Counted from the first letter of the stretch, positions 9,067 to 20,221 are shown. The stretch: 21,572 nucleotides of DNA from Lobulomyces angularis (GCA_027604685.1 JADHYX010000375.1:1-21572); one strand, 5' to 3'. The notes: generated by a model not told the origin, from the letters alone. Numbers and translations are program-made.

Positions 9067-11835
9067 TTAGCTACTGTTCATTCGCTGATATTCAATTGGA
9101 ACATAGGTGAGATTTATACCAAAAGCGACGACTCCTTCTTTTAATTTTTGCATAAATCTATTTCTTCTGGCGACTTGACAAAAAAAAAAAAAAAAAAGAT
9201 GAGTGAAAAATAAAAAAGTGATATTATAATTTTAATTTTACTTTGTCTTGTATGATCTTGCCAATTAGATTTGTGATATAACCAAAATGTAACAGACATT
9301 GCATCGTTAGAAAGAAAATCGTTAATTATGTATCTTTTTTTTTTTTTTTTTTTTAGAATATTAAAATAAAAATTGAATTTTATTTTACATGAGTTTTGGT
9401 AAAAATTCTCTTTGTTCTTCAGTTTCAATATACTTTAAAAGAAATAATTTCAATTTATCTAATTTTTCATTTGGTGTATCCAAAGCAACGAAAATGTTGA
9501 TAAAAAAAAAAAAAAAAAAAAAATTAATCTTTTTCTTTTTCATTCTTTTTTTTACGTTCATTTGTTGGACCAGACCTCCTAATATTTCTAATTTTATTCA
9601 TAGAAGCTAATATGAAATTGGGGGAATAAATTTCTGTGCCATTAATTGCAATAAAAACTGTCGTATTTAACCAAAATTCTTTTACAAAAAACTCTTCTCC
9701 TTCAATTTCTACTTTATCTCCAACATCCTAATTTTTTTTTTTAGTAATTTTTTCTTTTTTTTTAACTTACGTAAGGATGTGTAATGAATAAAAATATCAT
9801 AGATTCAAAAAGATTTTTAATGCTACCACCCTTTAAAATTAAAAAAAAAAAAAAATTTAATTGAACAATAAAAAAAAAAAATTTTTTTTTTCTATTTTCT
9901 TTACCAAAGCAAATAGTAAGCCAGCCCACAAAGAAATAGCAACTGTTAAGAAACTGCTAGTATTTACGTTAAATATACCCAGTATAACAAAAAGTACAAC
10001 CACAAAACAAAATAATTTTAATATCGTATCCAATTTATCAATAGCTTGACTGGACTGATGCATGCTATTTTCCAGACTTTCATGCTCCTTGTATATTTCT
10101 TTGATGCAAAACTTCATCTCACTTCTATCTATGTCACCATTGTTATCTCTGTCAAAAATTTTAAATGCTTCAATAGCATCATTTTTGGATGAAAAGTATG
10201 GTAGGAAATCAGAAAGAAAGATTAAATCAGAATCTTCTCTCCTCAAGCCCTATTTTTATAAAAAAGTGATTAAAAAAAAAAATTATAATATCAAAGCAGC
10301 TATTTTTTTTTAAAAATTTTCTTTACCTCAAATAAAGTTTTCGCTAATTTTCGACGATCACCAAACCTGGACACAATTAAAAATAAATATTTTTGTTAAA
10401 AATATATACAAATAGACATATACTGCTTACTTTAGTACCCCTGCTTTAGTAGTATCCTTTGCTGATGCTAATGCAGCTACTCCTTTTGAAACCCCCGTTA
10501 AACCAGAAACAACTTTCGAGTTTATCCCTTTAAATTTACTTTTAAAGGCATCTCCGTTTCCGTTGCTGTATGTGGATGAAGTAAAATTTTCTGAAAAATT
10601 ACTTGCAGTCTTGTCCAACTGTTTCGAATTGTGGCTTCGTTTAGTTTTACACTTGTACAAATTTTTGATCACACTTTCACTAAATTGCTGTTTTTCTAAC
10701 CTATCAAAATATGCTCTTTTGTGAAAGTGAACTGCAAATAATTGTAAAAAAAATTTTTCAAGTAAAAATATTCCAAATACAACTATTAAACTAGTAAATA
10801 TTTTTGTCATGATGTCGAAACTGGGAGGATTTGCTATTATAAATATCCATGTATAAATAATGAGGTTTATTATGGACCACTGAAAAAAAAAAACGAAAAA
10901 AAAAGAAAATTACATATTAAAAAAAATAATAGTAAATTTTACCAAAAAGTAACTAAGATAAACTCTTAAGTGTTTGGTGTAATCAACATAATGCGAAATC
11001 TATTTTTTTTATGTTTTTTAATATTATGTTAAAACAATTTTTTTTTTTTTTTTTTTTTTGTGCAGAAGAAAAAAAGTTGAATATAATAATTAAAAATTAA
11101 AAAATACCGTTGATGCGGCTCCATCTCTTTTATAAATAAACTTAAAAAAAAAGTTTGTAATGTTGATAAAAATTAAGGGTAAAACTTTGAAAATATATTT
11201 TATTCCAAAATATAGTGACAAACTGCCTAAAAAAAAAAAAAGAATAAAGTTTGAAAAAAAAAATTTATAGATATATATAAATATCTGATTACTTGATAAA
11301 AAAACAGACCAAAACAGTACGGGTTTCCCTTCGATAGAAAACCACTGATTGGTAGAGGTAAATTGACGAAAAGTTGCATTTTTATTGTCTTAAACGTAGA
11401 GGAAAAAATTTTAAAACAGAACTTTTCTGCTTTGTAAGCTTACCAACAAAGTAAAGATAAGATATTATGCCGGGAGTCATAAATAATACGGCACCACCAA
11501 ATGCGTATAAAAGGTATCGCACAAAAATTGGTAATCTAAAAACAAATAGAATTAAAATTTAACAATAAAAAAAAAAATATATGTAAGTAAAAATTGATGT
11601 CAAACCTTTTTAAAAAATTTTTATGCTTTTTAATTGATTTACTGGATACAGAGTCATTGTCATTATCCCAGTTAAAATCGTGAAGAGGTTCTGGTTTGTC
11701 GTCGTCGTCACATTGATGTTGAGAATCTTCCAATTCAGAATCTCGAAATCTAATTACGGTATCCTTGTTATCATTATTCTCCATGCCATCGAGGTCGTCA
11801 AAATTTAATGATGAGATATCTTCTTTTGTGTCCAT
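9067..11835 (-). CDS. EF-hand mechanosensitive channel (MscS family), copy A
   Basis: An EF-hand MscS-type channel of the kind known in fungi (S. pombe Msy1/Msy2, ER membrane, calcium response to hypo-osmotic shock). My splice gives 13 exons and 656 residues: 11606-11835, 11444-11535, 11293-11388, 11108-11226, 10943-10999, 10431-10879, 10327-10366, 9905-10249, 9771-9830, 9556-9727, 9389-9500, 9242-9333 and 9067-9173. An acidic N-terminus precedes four hydrophobic segments, then FHKRAYFDRLE, a canonical EF-hand loop DRDNNGDIDRSE (394-405), a helix pair, the pore helix SFLTVAISLWAGLLFALGG and the beta domain start FITHPYDVGDKVEIEG. The charged linker before the EF-hand differs from copy B. One intron (9501-9555) has no AG at its 3' end, so the gene may be damaged or misassembled there. 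Otherwise every frame is open. Confidence 0.85.
9501..9555 (-). other. Intron 10 of MscS-A with missing AG acceptor
   Basis: The donor GT is at 9555-9554, after ACAAATGAAC. The intron ends in a 22-base T run (A run 9502-9523 on +) followed by A and directly by the exon TCAACATTTTC. A TAG acceptor lacking its G would read exactly this way, and joining at 9500 keeps the frame through to the stop. MscS-B has a normal TAG at the matching intron (18169-18215). Retaining the intron reaches a stop within 12 codons. The nearest downstream AG (TTAG before ATAAATTG) is in frame but would delete about 11 residues. Confidence 0.7.
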
Positions 11836-12066
11836 AAATTTTTGCAGTTCGAAATAAAAAAAATTTTTATTTAAAAATGAACAGGTGAATGAATATAATC
11901 AATATTATAAAATAACCGTCAAGCTATACTTTTATTTTCTTCTATTTAAGATTTAGTATTCAACTAGCAATATTGTTTCAATCAAATTAAAATCAACAAA
12001 CAAATTTCCAATGGATAAAAAAATTAGCAAAAAAACATTTATTAAAAATAAAAATTAAAAAATATA
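11836..12066. other. Spacer between GSS-A and MscS-A
   Basis: A 231-bp spacer between two head-to-tail - strand genes. It must hold the GSS-A 3' end and the MscS-A promoter. No motif stands out. Confidence 0.4.
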
Positions 12067-14003
12067 TTAAACTAAGTAAGGTGAGTCAATTACGGAAATG
12101 CCCTTACTGACACCACCTTCCGTAGAAGTGGATTTTTTTGTTCGTAACAAATGTCCACACTCTTCATTGATCAGCACTTCTTCACCATCACTTAACCAAA
12201 CACCAAATATTCCTAATTCACTTTGAACATCTTGCCGTGAAATTTTACCTTCACGAACCATCAAATTCTGTAGAGTTGGTGGTGTAATTAGATCTTAAAG
12301 GTGGATTAAAGTTAATTTATAGGATTTACGCAGAAAAATACTTTTTACCCATTAAAATGAAACATCTTCTTTCTGCTGCTGAAAGTTTACTTAAAACTAA
12401 AGGTATATCATTTCCATAAAAATTATTTCCACCCCCTTCACTATAATTTAAATCAAAATATATTTTTATTGGCGCGTTTTATAGCAAATGAAAATTTACC
12501 GTTGAGGTTTCAATACATATTTTTCAGGATGATTTAAGGCCATTTCGTACGCTGCAAGTCCCTCCTCACTTTCATCTAATGGATACAATCCAGTAAATGT
12601 TTTTCTCACTTTTTCTAATTCTAAGGGATCTGTTAAATATTTTTTCAATATATTTGGGCAAGAGAGAATTTGCTGAAATTTTTTTAACCCTACGAGATGA
12701 TACGCAATATCTATATTTTTTATTAGTAAAAGAATTTGTATTTTAAATCACCAGGAGATTTAACAGCTGATGATTTTTCCATCATCAGTCTTGCCGTCCA
12801 CTCGTCTTCAGTTGGATAATCATTTGGACAGTAGCCTAAAATTTTTATGAAAAAAATTTTGGATTACTAAAAAAAATTGTACCTGCTCTAAAGTATACTA
12901 CTGATATTATTTTATTATCAATTACCAAATTTCCATCTGCAATTTTTCCTTCATTAAATATTTCAGTTAATGATTTTCGCATCATTTTAATTCCATATTT
13001 ATTCAAAAGTTTAAATTCTATTCCTCCTAAAAAAAAAAAAAAAAGTTAATGAGAAAAACTTTGTGCATTCGTATACGTTGGTCAAACATGTTCCATTCAT
13101 TTGGTTGCACCACCATCAAAACAACGGACTCTTCATTCTTTAAATATTTTGAGTTAAATAGTCGATGAGCTGCACTGATGCCTTTAGGCACGCCTTAATT
13201 AGTTAAGGTAACAAAGTTTAGCGAAACAGAAATTTTAAAAATACCTTCAATAGAGTTACAAGTGGGTAAATTTTTTAATATTTCTTCATCATTCTTATGA
13301 ACAAACTGATGTAATTCAGTTACTTTTGAGGATAGGGTTACAAGACCACAACTAATTGTATTAAATTCAACTTGTAATGGCACAAGCCCGTTTTCAGAAG
13401 AGTGGAGCATGTAATCGCTTCGGTTTAATCCCAAAGAAATTGTTTGGGTATTTGTATCGTGATCAAAAACGGTTGTATAAATGTTAAAAAGTTTTTCCAT
13501 AAAATTATCCACGCCTATAACACTGTAAAAAGAATGCTTTATCAATAAAAGGAACAAATCTATTAAATAAAAATCTATACCTCTTCATTACTTTCCTTAT
13601 AAATATATCATCTCTAGACAATTTAAAAAAAAGCTTATTTAAAGTTGTATGTATATCTACTGTATTCTGAAAAGCCTACAGAAAAAAAAAAAAAGAAATT
13701 AATATGAGAACAACAAGAAGAAATTAAGAAAAAAATTTATATTAGAAAAAAATAATTCAAATTTCAAATTAAAAACTTTAAAAAAATACCTGTCTTGAAA
13801 CAGGAGAAGGAAATAAAGAAAACGGAGCGTGGATTATGTTACCAGTACCTTTTTGTTTTATTAACAATCCATGATCGAGTGCCTGAAAGTTATTAATGAT
13901 AAGAATTTTCTAAAAAGATACAAACGAAGTCTACAGCATCAGTAATTAAATTTTTTTCTTCAAGAATAGACAAGGTTGGAGGATAAATTTCTTGTTTTAA
14001 CAT
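12067..14003 (-). CDS. GSH2: Glutathione synthetase, copy A (10 exons)
   Basis: This cytosolic enzyme joins gamma-glutamylcysteine and glycine with ATP, the second step of glutathione synthesis. My splice gives exons 13935-14003, 13790-13882, 13581-13675, 13245-13522, 13077-13193, 12883-13026, 12752-12835, 12500-12710, 12349-12440 and 12067-12293. The total is 1410 nt and 469 residues, the normal eukaryotic length. Visible family motifs are HAPFSLFP near the N-terminus, [16 protein letters not shown] (metal/ATP-binding E and N), [21 protein letters not shown], the glycine-rich KPQREGGGNN (361-370), [16 protein letters not shown] and a final [17 protein letters not shown]. An intron interrupts the Arg codon of KPQR. 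All introns are GT...AG and no defect is seen. It shares only one intron position with copy B. The start is the first ATG, and 23 residues lie in exon 1. Confidence 0.94.
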
Positions 14004-14470
14004 TATAACTGATAAGTAAAATTCTATATTAATTTTTTTAATTTTTTTTTGTAGTTAAAATTTTTTTTTTTTTTTTTTTTATAGCTTCAATTTACTTCGG
14101 AATAATGACGCAAAATTTGTACATTTTTTAAAGTTATGAAGGAAGTAGAAAAAAAATGTAATTGCTAAAATAAAGAAATTCATTTGGATTAAAAATCCGA
14201 TTTCTCTATATGTGACGAAAGTTGTTTTGGAAAAGGATTAGTAGTTGAAGTTTAACAAATTTCTAAATTAATTTCAAATTTAACAGATAAAGTAGGCAAT
14301 TAAGATTTGTTTCCAAAGTTTTATATGAATTTTCTTATACTAAAAGTATAATTCTTAACTGGTATTATTGATTAAAAAAATAGATTAAAAAAAAAAAATT
14401 GTTATATAAAAAAAAAATTAAAAAAAAAAATTATGATTAAAGGTAAAAATCAAAAACAAATGAATTTGCA
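14004..14470. other. Spacer between FAM32A and GSS-A
   Basis: A 467-bp AT-rich spacer that includes the GSS-A promoter and the FAM32A 3' end. I see long T runs (around 14059-14080) and no open frame, RNA gene or clear motif. Confidence 0.4.
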
Positions 14471-14973
14471 TTATCCGGGTCCAACTCTTGGTATGTCATG
14501 ATGTTCACTTAGTTTTGATAAGTAATTATTCAACTCCTTAAAAAAAAAAAAAAAAAAATTATTTAAAATAAAATGTTTAAAAATATTATTTTACCGCAAC
14601 TCGTTCTTTATGAGTTTTTGATGCAGTTTTTTCAATTTTAGCTTGTTGCTAGATAAAAATAATTTAATGTTTTGGAATTGTAAAAAAAAAAAAATTGCTT
14701 GGTTTTTTGTTTTGTAAAAGTTCACCCTTTTCTTTTGCACTTCTAAAAATTTTAACTCAGATGCAGTTCTAAAAGTAGATGAGGTGCCAGTTTTTGACTC
14801 GTTTGATTTTTCACTTTCTTCCTTTTCTTTCTTTTTTTCTTTTTTTTTTTTTCTAAGAAAATATATTTTAGTTAAATAGATGGTTAATATAATAAAAAAA
14901 AAAAAACTAACTTTATCTTTCCACCACCTTCACCCTTTAACTTTAATCCACCTCCAACAAAGGCTTCATCCAT
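14471..14973 (-). CDS. FAM32A: FAM32A-like protein (DUF1754), small spliceosome-associated factor
   Basis: The gene has four exons encoding 102 residues; every exon is too short to stand out alone. The order is an N-terminal GGGLKLKG motif, a lysine-rich tract (KKKKKEKKKEKEE), a helical stretch (ASELKFLEVQKKR) and the conserved C-terminus KTASKTHKERVAELNN, then YLSKLSEHHDIPRV. This matches the FAM32A family layout (about 110 residues, ending in ASKTHKxRVxxxNxxLxxLxEHxDIPxV). In human spliceosome structures FAM32A reaches the active site and helps the second splicing step, so a nuclear role is likely. Exon 1 is 14912-14973, and the lysine tract starts right after the first acceptor, partly from a 13-A run. 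Splice phases fit. It sits between the two GSS copies, in the same direction. Confidence 0.85.
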
Positions 14974-15324
14974 AATTGATTTTCACTAAATTTAAAAAAA
15001 TTAAAATTTTAAGGTTTTTAGGTCTTTGAAATATATTTTTTTTTTTCGAACTTCATTTGAATTGGATAAAAATGATTGCAGTTTAATGTTATCGAGTTTG
15101 TTAATAATGCAAAACGACAATATCAATAATTATATTGTAAAATAATTATTTTTTTAATCAAGGAGCTATAGAAAATGTAGAAAATATTTAATCCAACAAC
15201 ATGCAGTGTTACTTTTTCTTACATATCTCACAAGAAAAAATTTATATAATTTAATAAGATTTTCAGTAAAATACTGAAATATACAATCTATGATAAAACG
15301 AAACAGCAAGAGTAATCACTCTAT
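14974..15324. other. Spacer between GSS-B and FAM32A
   Basis: A 351-bp spacer that includes the FAM32A promoter and the GSS-B 3' end. Nothing identifiable is seen. Confidence 0.4.
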
Positions 15325-17362
15325 TTAAGTAAATAAAGCATCTTCTACTAATAAAGGAGAATCTAGCACCGAAAACCCTAAATTTAAAGGCATATCATAT
15401 TAATAATAAAAAACTTTTTTAACTCTATTCGAAACCTGTAGCAACACCACCTTCAGTAACACCAACATTTTTCGTTCGCACTAAATGGCCGCAATCTTCA
15501 TTAATGTAAACTTCATTTTCATCACTAAATAGAAACTAAATATAAAATACAATTAGATAATTACCTGACCCACACCCCGTAAATTCCTAATTCACTAATG
15601 ACAGGTTTCACAGAAATTTCACCTTGTTTAACCATAACATTACTCATATCAGGAGTTTGAATCAAGTCCATCAGTATATAGCCATTCAACTCCAATTCAT
15701 TTAACTTTGATATCACTGGTGGAATATCCAATCCATATACATTGTTACCCCCCCCTTCTCTTTGAGGTTTCATAACAAACTTTTCCGGAGTTGCTAGAGC
15801 CTTTTTAATGGCTTCCTTTCCTTCCATACTATTATCCAGTGGATATAATCCAGTAAAACAACTTCGGATTAATTTGACTTCGGCAGGATCTTCAAGGTAT
15901 CTTTCCACAACTCCAGGTGTCGCTAAAATCTGCTGAATTTTTTTGGAACCCACAATATGGTATTGTATATTAGGACACTTTACAGTTCTGGATTCTTCAA
16001 TCAAGAGCCTAGCAGACCTAAAAAAATTGACGTTTAAAATATATTAAAATTGAAGAGAAACCATTCATCTTCTGTGGGATAGTCACTGGGAGTATATCCT
16101 GCTCTGAAGTACGTAACACAAACAATTTTGTTGTCACTAAATACAACCAAAAAAAAATAAAAATTTAATAATCTTAAAAATACAAGGTCTCCTACATCAT
16201 AAGTTCACCATTAACTATTTTAGCGCTATCAAAAACTTCTTTTAAAGTTTTTCTAATTAACTGTACTCCGTATCTTTAAGTAGAAATAAAAAAAATTAAA
16301 AAAAAAAAAAAAGAATTTCAATACGTTACTTTTCATTCAGTTTGTATTCAATTTGTCTTTGATCAAAAGAATTTCTTTCATTCGGCTGCACAATCATCAT
16401 CACTACTCCTCTTAAAACATAAAATAGTATAAATTTTCCTTTTTTTTCTAAATAAAGAAAAAAAAACTCACTGCTTATATTTATATAATTTCCATGCCTC
16501 AGCAAGACCTTTTGGAATCGCTTCAATAGAATTATTAACAGGCATGTTATTGTAGTCAAAATCAAATTTTGTTTTTTGTTGAACATCAGATTCAACATAA
16601 TTGCCGCTTTTTGCCAAAAACCTATAATTGCAAATAACCATTAAATTTAAATATATACCAATTTACTGATGTAATTCGGAAACCCTGGTAGAAAGACTAG
16701 AAAATGAGGCGGCAATAGTGTTTAATTCTACTTGCTGCAAAACAGGTTTTGGTTTACTATTTTCATTGCTTACTTCCATGTGAATCAAATAGTCGCTTCT
16801 ATGCAACCCAAGTGTTATGGTCTGAACAGATGGGTTGTCAGCAACTTTTTTGTATATTTCGTATGTTTTTTTCATAAAATCATCTGCAATGGAAAGCCTA
16901 CAATGTTAATATTAATAAATAAATTAAATTTTATAATTAATGGCAGTTCTAGTAAGTGAATAAAGATACAACCACGTCAATTTGAAAAAAAAAAAAGAAA
17001 AAAAAAAAAGTTTTCAAAAAATATTTCTTACTCTTCCATCACGTTTCTGATAAGTTTATCGTCTCGAGAAAGTTTATCGATTAATTTATTAAAAATTTTT
17101 TGAATATCAATGGCATTTTGAAAACAACTTTTGGGATAAGCACTGGGAAAAAGTGTAAAAGGTGCATGGATAATGGCTGAGGAAACTGTTGGATGCCTCT
17201 AAAATAAGAACAAAAAAAGAAAAAAAAAGGTTAACTTATTCAAAAAAACGGTTGTAGATCTTTTTCCAATACCATCACTAATCCGTGGGCAAGGGCATAA
17301 TCTTCGCTTAGAAATTTTAAATGATTGATAGCTTTTTCAGTTAATAATGGGTAATCTGACAT
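15325..17362 (-). CDS. GSH2: Glutathione synthetase, copy B (10 exons)
   Basis: Second glutathione synthetase, roughly half identical by eye to copy A in the C-terminal half. My splice sums to 1467 nt and 488 residues. Motifs are HAPFTLFP, GLHRSDYL, QVELNTIA, VTYFRAGYTPSDYP, TGLYPLD, KPQREGGGNN (374-383), SELGIYGVW and GHLVRTK. It keeps the ATP-grasp and substrate residues and should be active. The last exon (15325-15377) lies behind a 58-nt intron (15378-15435, donor GTTTCG) inside GGVATG; without that intron the protein would stop early at GFE. The spliced end reads GFSVLDSPLLV plus a short acidic tail. It has a longer insert after SELHQ than copy A. Nine introns are present, only one of them shared with copy A. 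The start ATG 17362 is the first in frame. Confidence 0.93.
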
Positions 17363-17738
17363 TATGAATAGTTCAAACAGTTGAATTTTATTTTTATTTT
17401 ATTTTTTTTTGGAAAAAATTGTATTAAAAATCAACTGCAAAAAATTAATGTGAACATAACACATTACTGACTTCGTTATTTCCTATTTTATCTCTGTTCA
17501 AATTGAACTCTGCAACTATCGTTAGTTTTGTATTATGAATTGGTTCAGTTTTAATGAGTTACAATCTGACACTTGATATAATTTTAATTAAATTATTTAA
17601 TTCTAATTTCTATTAAGTTTTTAAAAGTTTATGCATTACAATAAATTATTTTCTCTTCCAAAATTCAAGAATACGTGAAAGATATTTTTTATTAAAATTT
17701 TTTGATTATTTATAGATTTCTTTGGGGTTATTTTGTCT
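17363..17738. other. Spacer between MscS-B and GSS-B
   Basis: A 376-bp spacer that includes the GSS-B promoter and the MscS-B 3' end. AT-rich, with no gene or clear element seen. Confidence 0.4.
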
Positions 17739-20221
17739 TCATTGTTTGGTAACATTATCGTGATATTCAATTCTAAGTTCAGTCATCTCAATTCCACAAA
17801 AAATTATGCCTTCCTTTAGTTTCAACATAAATCTATTTCTTCTAGCATCTAAAAAGAAAAGAAAGGTTTAAGAGATTTTTCTAAACTTTTTAATAAACTT
17901 ACTTTTCCTAAAAGCATCTTGCCAATTAGACTTATGAAATAACCAAAAAGTAAGAGTCATTGCATTACTAGAGATGTAATTGTTTACAATGTATCTGCAA
18001 AAACATACCATTAATTTTTTTTTTTTTTAATAAAAAAAAATTAAAATACTAACGTTAATTGCGGTAAAAATTCTCGATGTTCAACTGTTTCAATGTAGTT
18101 TAATAAAAAAGCATTCAACTTTTCAATTTTCTCGTCTGGTGTGTTAAGTGCAACAGTTACCTTGACGACTATAATAAATTGTTAAGAGACTGTTATTTAT
18201 TTCCTAATATCTCACATTCATTAGTTGGACCAGATCTCCTAATGTTTCTAATTTTTGGCAAAGCGGCTAAAACGAAATTCGGGGAGTAAATTTCTGTACC
18301 ATTGATTGCAGTAAAAACAGTTGTATTTAACCAAAATTCTTTTACAAAATATTCTTCTCCATTTATTTCAACTCTATCTCCAACGTCCTATTCAAGAAGA
18401 AAAATTAAAAACTAAAAATAAAATTTTACATACGTATGGATGTGTGATAAATAGAAATATCATAGATTCGAATAAGTTTTTTATACTTCCACCCTTTAAA
18501 ATTTTTTAAAAAAAAAAAGATTTTTTAGTTTCTTAAATAAATATAAAAAAAAATTACCAAAGCAAACAGTAAACCCGCCCATAAGGAAATAGCAACTGTT
18601 AAAAAACTGCTGGTGTTTATATTAAATATTCCTAAAATTATAAATAATATAACAACAAAGCAAAAAAGTTTTAAAATTGTATCCAGTTTTTGTATGGCTT
18701 GACTTGATTGATGAATACTCTTTTCTAAACTTGCTTCCTCTTTAAAAATCTCTGATACACAATGTTTCATTTCATTTTTATCAATATCTCCATTTTCATC
18801 TCTATCAAATACTTTAAAAGCTTCGATTGCCTCGGTTTTGGTGGAAAAATAAGGCAAAAAATCTGAAAGGGTTAGATATCTTGAATCATCGTGAGCTAAA
18901 CTCTGTAATTTATATTCTGTTTTAAAAAAGTAACGATAATTGAAGTACATACCTCAAATAAGCTTTTGGCTAGTTTATGTGGTTCACCAAATCTATAAAA
19001 GAAAAGTTTCTTTAAAAATAAATTATCTCAAAATCTTACTGTCTTAGTGATGTTGCTTTTTTCGTATCATCCTTGGCTGCAGCAAAAACATATGCTACAT
19101 CGATAAAATCAGTAGTAATATCATTAAATTTGGTAAAAAACTTTGATTTTAAATCAGTTGAAGTTGAACTAGAAAAGGAGACATCTTTGGAAACCCGAAG
19201 ATTTTTTCTTGATTTATTCAGATTTTCCAAAACCTTTTGACTAAAATTAAATGCTTCTAATCTGTCAAAATAGGCCTTTTTATGAAACTGAACTGCAAAT
19301 ATCTGTAAAAACAATTTTTCCAGTAATACCACTCCAAAAATTACTAGTAAACTCAAAAAAATTTTTGAAATTATCGCATAACTTGGAGGACTATTTACAG
19401 CAAAAATGTATTGGTAAATAAATAAGTTTAATATGGACCACTAAAAAAATAAAAAAATTTTTTTTTCAGCTTTATAATATTATATTTCCTTACAATAAAT
19501 AGAGTTAAATATATTTTTAAATGCCTTGTATAATCAATACAGTGCGATATTTTCGACGCAACATATTCATTGTTTAGTAACTTTCCAAATACTAAGCGGG
19601 AAATTTTAGCAAAGAGGAGTGGGGAGACTGTAAAAGCATACTTTAATCCAAAAAATGTCGCCCAAGATCCAGCTAAAAATGATGACCAAAAAAGTATAGG
19701 TTTTCCTTCAATGGAGTACCAACTGTTGGAAGTAAAATACTGAAAATGCACCTCATCTCTATTTTCTAAGTAATTGTAAGAATATTTTTAGTTTTAAATC
19801 TATAAAAAATAAATTTTAACCAATATAAAAGAAGTAGCTTATAATTCCGGGGACCATTAAAACGGAACTCCCAACAAAACCATAAAAAAAGTTTTTAAGA
19901 AACACTGGTAATCTTTAAAAAAAAAAAAAATGAAATGAAACATAAAAGAGATATTGTAAGTACCTTGAAAAATAGTTTTTTTTCTGAGCAGCCTTTAAAG
20001 AAGCTGAATCACTATCCCGTTCTTATTTAGAATAAAGTTTAAAGATTTAAATTTGAAAATGATAACATACCCCAGTTAAATTCGCTATTGTTTCTGTGAA
20101 TAGATTGAGGTAAAATATCTTGAGGAATTTCATCATGGATAATAAACCTGGTTTTTTGCAGTTTCGGAGCAGGTATATTGTCTTCCAATGTTAAAGAAGT
20201 ATCTTTACTGTCAGATTGCAT
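17739..20221 (-). CDS. EF-hand mechanosensitive channel (MscS family), copy B
   Basis: Paralogue of copy A. My splice gives 12 exons and 635 residues; the first seven exons are 20071-20221, 19964-20021, 19821-19912, 19494-19765, 19040-19440, 18953-18992 and 18558-18902, and the rest end at 17739. Order: polar N-terminus, four hydrophobic segments, FHKKAYFDRLE, EF-hand loop DRDENGDIDKNE (371-382, all calcium ligands present), helix pair, pore helix SFLTVAISLWAGLLFAL, then FITHPYDVGDRVEINGEEYF and a cytoplasmic beta domain with IRNIRRSGPTNE. From the EF-hand through the pore helix it is very close to copy A. The N-terminus and the linker after FHKKAYFDRLE are strongly diverged. All 11 introns have GT...AG ends, so this copy looks fully functional. 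It has one intron absent from A (20022-20070) and lacks two of A's. An ER or other internal membrane location is inferred from yeast relatives. Confidence 0.9.

Noticed and set aside
9067..20221. Single inverted or tandem segmental duplication
   Set aside because: Strands are all the same, the order is mirrored, and the MscS and GSS pairs share very different numbers of introns.
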